Source: Owenia fusiformis
Taxonomy: Eukaryota > Annelida > Polychaeta > Sabellida > Oweniidae
DNA: 64,000 nucleotides
Reading direction: 5' to 3'
Assembly (NCBI GenBank): GCA_903813345.2
Contig: CAIIXF020000005.1
Coordinates: 13,211,375-13,275,374 of the forward strand
Shown: positions 23,640 through 32,970 of the stretch, piece after piece
How positions within the stretch are numbered: position 1 is the stretch's first letter
How the letters are laid out: each line of letters starts with the position of its first letter
Notes under the pieces: model-generated
The model's database searches: none
Seen by the model: only the letters and a program-made list of their open reading frames with translations
Told to the model about the DNA's origin: nothing
Position numbers and translations under genes: made by a program

Positions 23640-24930
23640 CTGTTGTACGTTAATTTTTCACGACTCTTGACGGACAGAACGTCAGACTTTCGACGGACGA
23701 AACGTCAGCAATAATCCACGGCAAAATTACAACGTCTGAGAAACGTTTTCTCCACATCATATTTCCGCTCTCACTCTCAATTACCACGTTAAGTTCATCT
23801 GTGTGAGCCAACACATTCCTGTACACTGATCAGTACTAGTATTTAAAGTTACCACAGCTCGATATTAACATTTACTTCACGTCACAAATTAAACGAATTT
23901 GTTGAGACCACGACGTTTTGTCACGTTTTCTACACTAACAAATATTTTTCACATTTAAAACGCGTTTCGTCAACGTCAAAATCAACCGTTTCGACAACGT
24001 AGCAAATAAACCAATTTGGTGAGAACACAACGTCTTTGTAACGTTTTCTGCACTTAGAAATATTTTTTACATTTAAAACACGTTTCGACAACGTTTGAAT
24101 TGACCGTTTGCACTACGTTCAAAATGAACCATTTTGGTGAAAACATGACGTCTTTGTAACGTGTTTTACACTAAAATATTTTCACATTCAAATCATGTTT
24201 TGACAACGTTACAATTAACCGTTTTCACTACGTTGCAAATGAACCATTTTGGTGAGAACGCAACGACTTTGTAACGTTTTCTACACTCACAAATATCTTT
24301 CACATTTAAAACACGTTACGACAACGTTAAATTTTACCGTTTACATAACGTAGCAAATGTACCAATTTGGTGAAAACACAACGTCTTTTTAACCTTTTTT
24401 ACACTTGCAAATATCTTTCAGATTTAAAACACGTTACGGAAACGTCAAATTTTACCGCTTAGATTGCGTAGCAAATGAAGCAATTTAGAGAGAACACAAC
24501 TTCTTTGTAACGTTTTCTACACTTACAAATATTTTACACATTTAAAACACGTTACGACAACGTTAAATTTTACCGTTTATATTACGTAGCAAATGAACTA
24601 CAGTAGTTTGGAGAGAACACAACGTCTTTGTAACGTTTTCTACACTTACAAATATTTTACACATTTAAAACACGTTACGACAACGTTAAATTTTACCGTT
24701 TATATTACGTCGCAAATGAACCGAAGTGGTAAAAAATCAACGTCCTTGTTACGTTTTCACACCAGCACAAATTACGAACTTTACGAACACATTACAACAA
24801 CGTAATTTCTTAACCATCCACCGACGTTTTGCTGAATGTCACAGTTGTACGTTGCTTTGACGTTTATATAACGGAAATATACGACGTCTTCAGTGAACTT
24901 ATATACAACATATGAGTGACGTGACATGGA
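23640..24930. repeat. ~118-bp ACGT-rich tandem satellite, about eight units
   Basis: tttgtaacgttttctacac recurs near 23913, 24032, 24150, 24270, 24388, 24508, 24627 and 24745. Each unit also carries aaacacgtt, gacaacgttaa and gtagcaaatgaacc words. It is unrelated in sequence to the satellite at 1-1760, but both are dominated by AACGTT and ACGT. Confidence 0.9.
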
Positions 24931-25570
24931 CGTCACTGTTTGCTGGGGTTTTACAATCTGATGCCTTGTAGGCTGAGGGGTTTTGTTATAGATGAGTGTG
25001 GTGTGGGTTATTAGTATGTTTTCGTGTAGTGGTTTGTGTTACAGTTTTAAACACCGTGTTGTAGTCTGATGGGTTTTGTTGTTATCAGATGGGTGTGGGT
25101 TGTGTTGTAATATAGTGGGTGACATAGGCGTAGCCTGCGCGTGAAGGGTTTGAGTTACCGTCTGACGGTTGGATTGTGGTTTCAGTAAAGCTAGCTTTAC
25201 AGTACACAATGGCGGACAGCAAGAGGGTTCAAAAGGCTAGTATAGAGGGTTAGCCTAACAATAGGGAGTTTAAGCTCGTGTCATCGAAACTGACAGTACG
25301 TGTGTAGGTTGTGAAAAGCATAGCAAGCTAAAAAGTAGTCCGATTGATGAATGGTCAACTTAAGATGGGCTATTTTCTAGTTTGATTGATTTATCATAGT
25401 CTAATTGCTTATTGGACACATTAATGAGCTTTTTATAGCATAGAATTATGCATGATAAGTCTGATATGGTGAAGTCCGACGGTCCGTGTAATTTGGCGAT
25501 GAGCTCGATGTCACATGTCCCCCGGGTAGGCCTACATCTAATCTGATGAGTTAGGCAAGCTTGATGAGCC
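24931..25570. other. GT-rich stretch; possible orphan first exon
   Basis: tgggtgtgggttgtgttg-like GT-rich sequence, then ATGGCGGACAGCAAGAGG at 25209, which gives 14 codons (MADSKRVQKASIEG) before a stop at 25251. A GG/GTTAGC junction at 25249 could be a weak splice donor. No downstream exon was recognised on the + strand, so this is listed only as a possibility. Confidence 0.25.
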
Positions 25571-26342
25571 TGTCAGGCTGTGTTCTCAAGCACGTCAGAT
25601 GGGGGGGGGGGGGGGTAGGTGCAGCCCCCAAAAATTTGGAAAAAAATATTTTATAATGACTCATACACTTTGAAAGAGCCCAGAAATCACCAAATAGCAT
25701 CTTAAAATTGTAAAATCTTCTAGAGAGAGTGGACCCCAAAAGCTTTAAAAGTGCCCAGCCCAGACATCATCAAATCTGAGAAAGTTGATATGGTCAATGT
25801 TTTGGGGACAATCCCTTGCTCCCCCCCCTGACTGCCCCCCCCCCCAAAAAAAGGGGAAAGTGGCACTGGATCACAAAATAGCATCTTAAAATTGTAACAT
25901 TTTCTAGAGAGGGTGGGCCATCCCTTACACTCCCCAAAAATAATTAAAAAGTTCTGAATTTATTCTATTTATTGTCTCAGACGCATTAAAAAGTGCCAAG
26001 ACATCATCAAATAGCAAGTTGAAATGGTCATTTTTTGGGGACAGACCCTTGCTGTCTTTCCAGGTGCAAAATTGTAAAAAATCTTTATTGATCTATAATC
26101 GACTGAAGTGTCCAGGGAACTCCAAATAGCATCTTAAAATTAGAGGAAGTGGGCCACCCCTCCCTCTTTCAAAAAGTATTTTCTTCATTCATTGTCTCAG
26201 ATCCTGTGAAAGTGTCCAGACATCATCAAATAACACCTTGCCGAAATGGTCAATTTTTGGTGGGGGCACTCTTGCTCCCCCTCCTGCAACCCGCCCAGTT
26301 TGTCTCTCCCGGTTTTATTTATCGTCAAACATTTCTGGCATC
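25571..26342. repeat. Degenerate ~110-bp interspersed repeat block
   Basis: Words such as atcaccaaatagcatcttaa, aaattgtaaaat and cttgctccccc recur from 25620 to 26300 and again beyond element 2 (33880-34060). Homopolymer C runs are at 25590-25615 and 25830-25850. It looks like the pre-existing repeat into which element 2 inserted. Confidence 0.55.
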
Positions 26343-26348
26343 TCTGGT
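26343..26348. other. Target-site duplication TCTGGT (left), Polinton element 2
   Basis: TCTGGT directly precedes the 5'-AGTAGT end and is repeated at 32965-32970. Confidence 0.9.
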
Positions 26349-27405
26349 AGTAGTTGTCATTTAGAGAGTTTCAAATATCTTTAACACGTATCCCTATGGA
26401 AGGGGGTTCATCGATGTGTAGGGGGTGCAAAACGGGTATTCCCCATTTTTCATCTACTGCGTCATTCAGGGAATTCCCACCTAAAAAACAGGGTAATCCC
26501 TTTTTTTATCAACTACGTCATTGAGGGAATTCCCACCTCAAAAACAGGGTATTCTCCTTTTTATCAAAGTTAATCATAGATGAGATTTCCTCACCTGGTT
26601 TTATATTCAAATATCTTTAACACGTATCCCTATGGAAGGGGGTTCATCGATGTGTAGGGGGTGCAAAACATTTTTCATCTACTGCGTCATTCAGGGAATT
26701 CCCACCTAGAAAACAGGGTAATCCCCTTTTATTAAACCAGTCCTATAGGACTCGAATTCCACACCCCCGCAAACGTAAGGTCGACGTCCGGATTGACATC
26801 GAGGTTGACTTTTCCAGAAGCCAGACATTATCCAATGTTCCAGGACTATAACGTTGGTAGGTCGTAGTATGATAACAAGCCATACAATTGTCATTTCTTT
26901 ACAAATAGCAGGATGATTTTAGATTGATTTAGGAGAGCCATCGGATATATCGATTGAAATACGTTGAAGTGTAAGTATTTATTACTCAAAATTGTTCAAT
27001 AAATTAAACTTTAACATATTTAACTAGGGGTCAATTCGGTATAATCCTAAACTATCATAGTATACAGAAAGAGTCCATTTCGTTTCGCTCAAGGGTATTC
27101 CCCGTTTTCATCAACTACGTCATCGATGGAATTTCCGAACGTTTTCGTGCCGTCAGAGTTGATATCAACGTTTTTCGAACGTTTAGACGATTTCAGAACG
27201 TTTCAACGTTGCCTCATCGATGAGATTTCCCTCACCATCTGGTTAGAACTGATTTAAATCGTGATGACAGTATAATAAAAATGTTCTTTAAATTAAACTT
27301 ACCAGGTCGTGCTATATCTAACATGATCCTTAAATACTGTTCATTTCAAGAGTCCATTTTGTTGTTATACACATTCACAACTAATTCATAGTTAAGTTCA
27401 ACGTG
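26349..27405 (+). repeat. Left terminal inverted repeat of element 2, with a ~238-bp internal duplication
   Basis: It matches the reverse complement of 32138-32964. It is longer because ctttaacacgtatccctatg through to the aaaacagggtaatccc block is present twice (from about 26371 and 26609). Other shared blocks include caacgttgcctcatcgatga and the inner-edge word gttatacacattcacaacta. Confidence 0.9.
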
Positions 27406-27510
27406 TCTTATACCGCTATACGATACAATACAATACAATCTAATAGAAACCAGATGTTGACAAGTTGGCTGTGGTTAAGTTCTGGGGCAGACGAGATAAA
27501 TCAGTGTAAT

Positions 27511-28670
27511 TAGACTCCAGATTGAAAATCTGGAGTCTATTGTTTTTGCCTCTATTCTTATTATTATTCTTTTTCTTATTTTACTGCCCACGTTTTCTCA
27601 ACAACTATAAGGTATCCAGTAAAGACCATTATACAGTTCATTTAGGTTCAGTATCTAGTTGGTGGGAAATTGGGTCAAATTTTTATCTAGGTCAAAGGTC
27701 AGGAACTGGGTCAAATCCAGTACTTTGTCACTTTTTTCGATTTTCTCAGTCGTCCTTCAATATTTTCGATCCGGATTTTTTTCAGTGTGTTCCTCATAAA
27801 AAAGTAGAAAATCTAGGGTCGATTTAGTTTTTTGGTATCTCAAACCGATTTCGAGATATCAGTGTCCGAAAACGAGGTCCAAAAAAAGTTCTCCGAATCC
27901 AATGTCCAGGATATCAGTCTTATAGAAAAAATTTTCAGGATTCTGAATCTGAAAACCAAATTTCGATCCGACTTCCGGTTCAGAAGTAATGGCGTTTTGA
28001 AAATTCAAAAATCGCTAAATTTGGTGCCCCATGTTAATTCAATGGGAAAAAATGTTTTTTTTGAAGTGTAAAATACGAGATATAGACTCAGCACAGCTAA
28101 ACATAATGGAAGCCCATAAAAGAAAGTGACCTCAAAACCTTCTTTTCATAAAAATGAGATATGGTGTCCGAAAAGTAGGTCAAAATAAAAAGTTCTCCAA
28201 ATTTAACATATGAGTTATGAATTAAGGGTAGAATTTTCTCAGGAATCTGGGTCTGCAAACCAAATTTCGATCCGACTTCCGGTTCGAAAGTTATGGCGTT
28301 TTGAAAGCTCAATTTCGGAAAATCGATCTGATGGTATCCTGAAAGAAAGTCAAGAGTAGAGAAGTCGAAAATATTGAAAAATTTATCCATCCTTCCTATC
28401 TGATCTTAACCTATCCTATCCTTCCTATCTATCCTTCCTTCGTATCTTATCCTTCCTATCCTCTCCTATCATATCCTTTCTTCCTATTCTGTTCTATCCT
28501 ATCCTTCTTTCTTATTCTATCCTATCGTTCCTTCCTATTCTATCCTATCATACCTTCCTATTTTATTTATCCATCCTTTTCTGGATGACTCAGCTTATTC
28601 TGGATGACTCGGCTAAAAATGATCTAAATCTGGAGTCTGAAATTGAACTTCGTTCAATTTCCAAAGTCTA
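27511..28670. mobile_element. 1,160-bp unclassified insert with hairpin termini, nested in element 2
   Basis: The left end is a perfect stem, agactccagatt against aatctggagtct with a gaa loop. The right end has gaaattgaac against gttcaatttc, and both outermost ends are TAGACT in inverted orientation. Inside are two related ~165-bp blocks (near 27845 and 28150, sharing aatttcgatccgacttccgg) and a tatccttcc-type minisatellite (28385-28575). TA may be the target duplication. It lies between the left inverted repeat and the ATPase gene. Confidence 0.6.
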
Positions 28671-29100
28671 GTTATATTTGGGATTATATTACAAGTCAGC
28701 TGTATTATTAAAGATATCTGGCTTTGTTTTATTTAGCATGTGAAGCAGGAAACTTTAAAGGTTGCTATATCACTTAATCATGGGTTCACATTTGTTTAGT
28801 GAACTTGTTCAAGAAATTTTAGATAGTATGCACAATATGAGGTCTATGGAAAATGTATTCAATAAATATAAGCCTTTTGCCTGTTTCAGAAACGGTAAAC
28901 TGTCTTGGCGTTAAGGTGCATGTAGTACTAGTCTCACTATATTTTTCAAGTTTCCATGCACAAACAACTAATTTCATATATTGCGTATGGATGTATTTAT
29001 TACAACTTTTAAAATCAATAAACATGTACATCTATGTACTAAAGTCTGTTTTTCGGCCTTTCTTTCACAGAATAAATCATTTGCCAATGACAAATCATAT
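28671..29100. other. Element 2 sequence downstream of the ATPase gene
   Basis: Likely 3' UTR of the minus-strand ATPase. On the minus strand AATAAA is at 29000-28995 (plus-strand tttatt), about 100 bases after the stop. Confidence 0.4.
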
Positions 29101-30414
29101 TCACAATAAATGTTTCACAGTGTGACAAGAATATTTTAGCCAATCCAAATCGACGTGATACAATTTTGTTTCAGAATGTGGTCCATAACCTTTCAACAAC
29201 ACTGGTATACTATGAGTGTCACGGTTGTGTTGAGAAAGATAAATCCTCCATATTTTCCATCCAGGATCGACATTGTAGCTACCATCCGCCATTTTGAATT
29301 GTGTGATCACCTGAGACCATTCCTGGCTAGATAGATGTATAACTATCGGACCTTCCTCTTCTGTATCTCTCAGTATGTCATTTATACTTGAATTGATGTG
29401 TGTTAAACTAGACTGTGCAAGAGGTTCTCGCCCCTCAATCACTTTTCTGCGGTTCGTAGCAGTGACAGATGTATAAATATTCGGAAAATATATACATGCT
29501 CCAAACACGTCGGCGATCAACTGTTTACTTGAATGAGTATCTGGCTTACAATCTACCAGCACATATTGATATGGCTTTGCTGTAACCTTATTATACACCT
29601 CCATAAATCTGTCCTTATTTTTCTCAAATATTCTGTCTGCCAGCATACCAATTTGTCTCCTGTCTGAGGGACATTTCCAAAGGACCACATACTGAGCATT
29701 TCTGGATATTTCCGTGTTGCACTTTCCCTTAGGAAAAGCATTTTGAAGCAGGAGGATAACACTGGTATTTCTATGTCTTCCTTGAGTAAATAGCTTAGAT
29801 ACAATGGTGGAATCCTTCGCTAGATCCATCAAGTCATCTAAAACGATGATATTGTTGTATGAATCATCCAAATTTGACAGATTATCCTCGTAATCAGGTA
29901 GTCCTTCGATGAAATGTATATCTCCTTTAAGGCTTCTTTTCATACCCTTGTAAACGTCTTGATATTGACCATAATACCACATGATTCGTCTCCTTTTGTG
30001 ATTGTCGTAGTTGATATGATCCATCTCCAGTAATTGCCTTACAAAATATGTTTTGCCACTCTGTGTTGGTGCTATGACTAACATGGAGAACTTGTGACGA
30101 AACCTAAACTCTGGATAAGGTTCAGTAGTCATAACATTGGGCAAGTAAGAATTTAACGAAATGTTATTCGTTTGTTTGACAGCTGAAGTTTTTCTTTGTT
30201 TGGGTTTATGACTAACGGTATGTTGAAACATTTGTTCAGTATATGATAGGCAACATTCTCCAAACTCCGTGAGCCAACTGCTACATTTAGCTTTCTTTAA
30301 CCAGAGTTGCCGTTCAGCACTGTTAAGTTTATGTACTTGACTGAGATGTGTGTTAATCGTTTTTAAATTCCTTTTTCCGCAAATGGGACAGGATTTACGA
30401 TTCATATACGGCAT
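29101..30414 (-). CDS. Polinton-type packaging ATPase with N-terminal zinc finger, intact
   Basis: 437 residues from ATG 30414 (an upstream TTG at 30432 is open but unlikely as a start). A zinc finger (C9, C12, H23, H28) is followed by Walker A, APTQSGKT at 115-122, and Walker B, NNIIVLDDLM at 187-196. Then come the FTQGRHRNTSVILLLQNAFP segment (about 208-227) and the polar DRRQIG..ADRIF helix (about 247-259). The family is the A32/FtsK-HerA-like ATPase of Polintons and related viruses, which drives DNA into preformed capsids. It shares layout and motifs with the ATPase of element 1 but is very divergent. The C-terminal ~100 residues (from about 335) differ from that copy, which has an acidic tail instead. 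The frame has no break, so selection may have kept it. Confidence 0.88.
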   Translation of the reverse strand: MPYMNRKSCPICGKRNLKTINTHLSQVHKLNSAERQLWLKKAKCSSWLTEFGECCLSYTEQMFQHTVSHKPKQRKTSAVKQTNNISLNSYLPNVMTTEPYPEFRFRHKFSMLVIAPTQSGKTYFVRQLLEMDHINYDNHKRRRIMWYYGQYQDVYKGMKRSLKGDIHFIEGLPDYEDNLSNLDDSYNNIIVLDDLMDLAKDSTIVSKLFTQGRHRNTSVILLLQNAFPKGKCNTEISRNAQYVVLWKCPSDRRQIGMLADRIFEKNKDRFMEVYNKVTAKPYQYVLVDCKPDTHSSKQLIADVFGACIYFPNIYTSVTATNRRKVIEGREPLAQSSLTHINSSINDILRDTEEEGPIVIHLSSQEWSQVITQFKMADGSYNVDPGWKIWRIYLSQHNRDTHSIPVLLKGYGPHSETKLYHVDLDWLKYSCHTVKHLL

Positions 30415-30445
30415 GATATGTTGCGTGATCAAATGAGCTTTTTAT

Positions 30446-30479
30446 AGTGATGGAAATGAAAGTGTCACTGTATTTTATA
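30446..30479 (-). promoter_or_regulatory. TATA box and initiator for the element 2 ATPase gene
   Basis: On the minus strand TATAAAATA runs 30479-30471 and TCACT 30450-30446; the A of the initiator is 31 bases from the TATA start, and the ATG follows about 34 bases later. A second TATAAAAAG (30446-30438) is too close to the ATG to be the main box. Confidence 0.55.
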
Positions 30480-30589
30480 GCTTCTTCTAAACAAGTGGGT
30501 TCTGAAAATGTCCTCAAGAGGCCATCACGTTAGTTCTATATGGATTCTATTGTGGTTCTATTCGAATTCGCCAGTTGTTCTGTATGACT

Positions 30590-30915
30590 TTTGTATGGAT
30601 TCTCCTGGGGTTCTCTATGGATTCTCCTGGGGTTCTCTATAGATTCTCATGGGGTTCTCTATGGGTTCTCTATGGATTCTCCTGGGATTCTGAATGGATT
30701 CTCCTGGGATTCTGAATGGATTATCCTGGGATTCTGAATGGATTCTCCTGGGATTCTGAATGGATTCTCCTGGGATTCTGAATGGATTCTCCTGGAATTC
30801 TGAATGGATTCTCATAGGGTTCTGTATGGGTTCTCCTGGGGTTCTGAACGGATTCTCCTTGGGTTCTCTCAGGGTCCTGAACGGATTCTCCTGGGGTTCT
30901 GTATGGGTTCTCAAA
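30590..30915. repeat. 22-bp minisatellite, ~14 units
   Basis: The unit is close to ggattctcctgggattctga, with gggttctctat variants at both edges. It lies between the two genes of element 2. Open frames on both strands (for example 30615-30914 minus) only translate this repeat. Confidence 0.9.
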
Positions 30916-30973
30916 GTACTCTGTATATGAAAGAAGAAGAAGTGGAAATGTCGTGTATATCATTGATTATTGT

Positions 30974-31054
30974 TTATTTGTTCTTTTTGGGAATATTGTA
31001 TGGTCTATACAAGGCCCTTTTAATTTTCTTCTTTTTTAACTTAGCCTTGACGTT

Positions 31055-31085
<31 letters not shown>

Positions 31086-31345
31086 CTATGTTTATGTTTG
31101 TATACCTTTGGACCATGCAGATTATGTTCTTCAACATATTTCTTTCGACGCTCAATCTGGGCTTTAGCTCTATCTACCACTGCTTGCATGGGAGATACCA
31201 CCTGTATTGGTTCTTTAATGGTATTGACAGCTATCAATCTCATTCGTTTACCTCCAAATCCCTTTTGATTGCTCCTTCCTGCTTTTATTATTCTTTGCCA
31301 CTTTTCAGCATCGTTTACCACGGGTACGACCTTCATTGTTTTCAT
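30974..31345 (-). CDS. Small basic Polinton-element protein, 123 aa
   Basis: It is homologous to the 131-residue protein of element 1. The shared N-terminal core has K.VP.V (5-10), W16, then KEPI..VSP.QAV..RAKAQIE (44-65). A run of ten aspartates (88-97), coded by an ATC/GAT microsatellite, separates the core from a lysine-rich tail (KLKKKKIKR at about 102-110). Met4 is an alternative start. Here it lies upstream of the ATPase gene, the reverse of element 1. The polyadenylation word AATAAA (30978-30973 on the minus strand) overlaps its stop codon, so the gene is very compact. The function is unknown; a basic, lysine-tailed protein next to a packaging ATPase could bind DNA. Confidence 0.8.
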
Positions 31346-31400
31346 GATGTGACTCGATTGAAGAACAAGAGGTAATATGGTTGGTATTTTTTCTTCATGA

Positions 31401-31409
31401 CATTATATA
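31401..31409 (-). promoter_or_regulatory. TATA box for the element 2 small gene
   Basis: TATATAATG on the minus strand, inside the word GAGTATATAA that is also found upstream of the homologous gene in element 1. The ATG is 55 bases downstream. Confidence 0.6.
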
Positions 31410-32137
31410 CTCGGGGATAAATATTAGGTCACATTTGAGGTCACATACGGTTTAAACCAGATTATCAAATTTGTAACATGAATGATGTGGTGACCTTGAG
31501 GTTTTACCGCTTTACATTATGTTTGATCATATATATTATATTCTTTATTATTTTCACAGTTAAATTCAGAATGATATAATGTTTCTCAAATATTAGGTCT
31601 ATCTAAATAAAATAAAATTCATTTAATTTATTTAATATGATGGCATTTAAAAGAAGGTTTATGTATCACAAGTGCAATGATACGGGTATACAAAGTCATT
31701 TCAAGAGCGTGTAAATACTGGACTAGTAAGCCACACTTCACTTTGTTTATAAACCACTAAAACAAAACAACACAGCGTTCTTAACATAAACAATACTGCT
31801 TACCAATTATAAGATTAACTCGCTTGTCCTCGAAGCATCATAAGCATCATCGTGTTACAGGTCAAAGTTTGGTAAGGCTAGACCGAATTACATGACAGCT
31901 GATAACTATATATGAGCTTCTGTAGAACATTAAGTCAAACGATATTGAGGGCGTATTTTTGTACATGCTTTTTTGACCGCAGGCAAGATTTTAATCCTAA
32001 AAATTAGCTAGATCATGGTTATACCACAATAGAATGGCGCTAAATACCGCTGTGTAAAACAATACTATTGAATAATAAACAACTGTTACAATTTCACTTG
32101 CACCTCGGTTAAACAAAAATACAGTGTAAACCTCTCC
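31410..32137. other. Element 2 unique sequence without a recognised gene
   Basis: Upstream region of the small gene up to the right inverted repeat. No conserved frame was seen on either strand. Confidence 0.4.
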
Positions 32138-32964
32138 CACGTTGAACTATGAACTAGTTGTGAATATGTATAACAAAAAAATGGACTCTTGAAATGAACA
32201 GTATTTAAGGATCATGTTAGATATAGCACGACCCGGTAAGTTAAATTTATAGAACATTTTTATCATACAGTCTATACGACTTCAATCAGTTTTAACCGGA
32301 TGTTGAGGGAAATCTCATCGATGAGGCAACGTTGAAACGTTCTGAAATCGTCTAAACGTTCGAAAAACGTTGATATCAACTCTGACGGCACGAAAACGTT
32401 CGGAAATTCCATCGATGACGTAGTTGATGAAAACGGGGAATACCCTTGAGCGAAACGAAATGGACTCTTTCTGTATACTATGATAGTTTAGGATTATACC
32501 GAATTGACCCCTAGTTAAATATGTTAAAGTTTAATTTATTGAACAATTTTGAGTAATAAATACTTACACTTCAACGTATTTCAATCGATATATCCGATGG
32601 CTCTCCTAAATCAATCTAAAATCATCCTGCTATTTGTAAAGAAATGACAATTGTATGGCTTGTTATCATACTACGACCTACCAACGTTATAGTCCTGGAA
32701 CATTGGATAATGTCTGGCTTCTGGAAAAGTCAACCTCGATGTCAATCCGGACGTCGACCTTACGTTTGCGGGGGTGTAGAATTCGAGTCCTATAGGACTG
32801 GTTTAATAAAAGGGGATTACCATGTTTTCTAGGTGGGAATTCCCTGAATGACGCAGTAGATGAAAAATGGGGAATACCCGTTTTGCACCCCCTACACATC
32901 GATGAACCCCCTTCCATAGGGATACGTGTTAAAGATATTTGAAACTCTCTAAATGACAACTACT
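32138..32964 (-). repeat. Right terminal inverted repeat of element 2 (827 bp)
   Basis: Reverse complement of the left arm without its 238-bp duplication; it ends CTACT at 32964. Confidence 0.9.
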
Positions 32965-32970
32965 TCTGGT
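32965..32970. other. Target-site duplication TCTGGT (right), Polinton element 2
   Basis: Identical to 26343-26348. Confidence 0.9.

Larger units (their letters stand above)
26349..32964 (-). mobile_element. Polinton-family element 2, 6,616 bp, two intact genes
   Basis: It has 6-bp target duplications TCTGGT, ends that both open 5'-AGTAGTTGTCATTTAGAG, and terminal inverted repeats of about 1.06 kb (left) and 0.83 kb (right). It carries the same gene pair as element 1, on the minus strand: the small basic protein (31345-30974), then the zinc-finger ATPase (30414-29101). The inverted repeats share only the AGTAGT start with those of element 1. A 1,160-bp hairpin-ended insert (27511-28670) and a 22-bp minisatellite are inside. 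No polymerase, integrase, protease or capsid frame was found. Confidence 0.85.

Noticed and set aside
30430-30432. TTG start giving six extra residues to the element 2 ATPase
   Set aside because: An animal gene with a TATA/initiator pair and a nearby ATG at 30414 is better explained by the ATG; the same reasoning moves the element 1 small-protein start from 18838 to 18883.
30615-30963. Minus-strand frames with NPFRIPGESIQ-type repeats and the plus-strand frame at 30804
   Set aside because: Translations of the 22-bp minisatellite in element 2.
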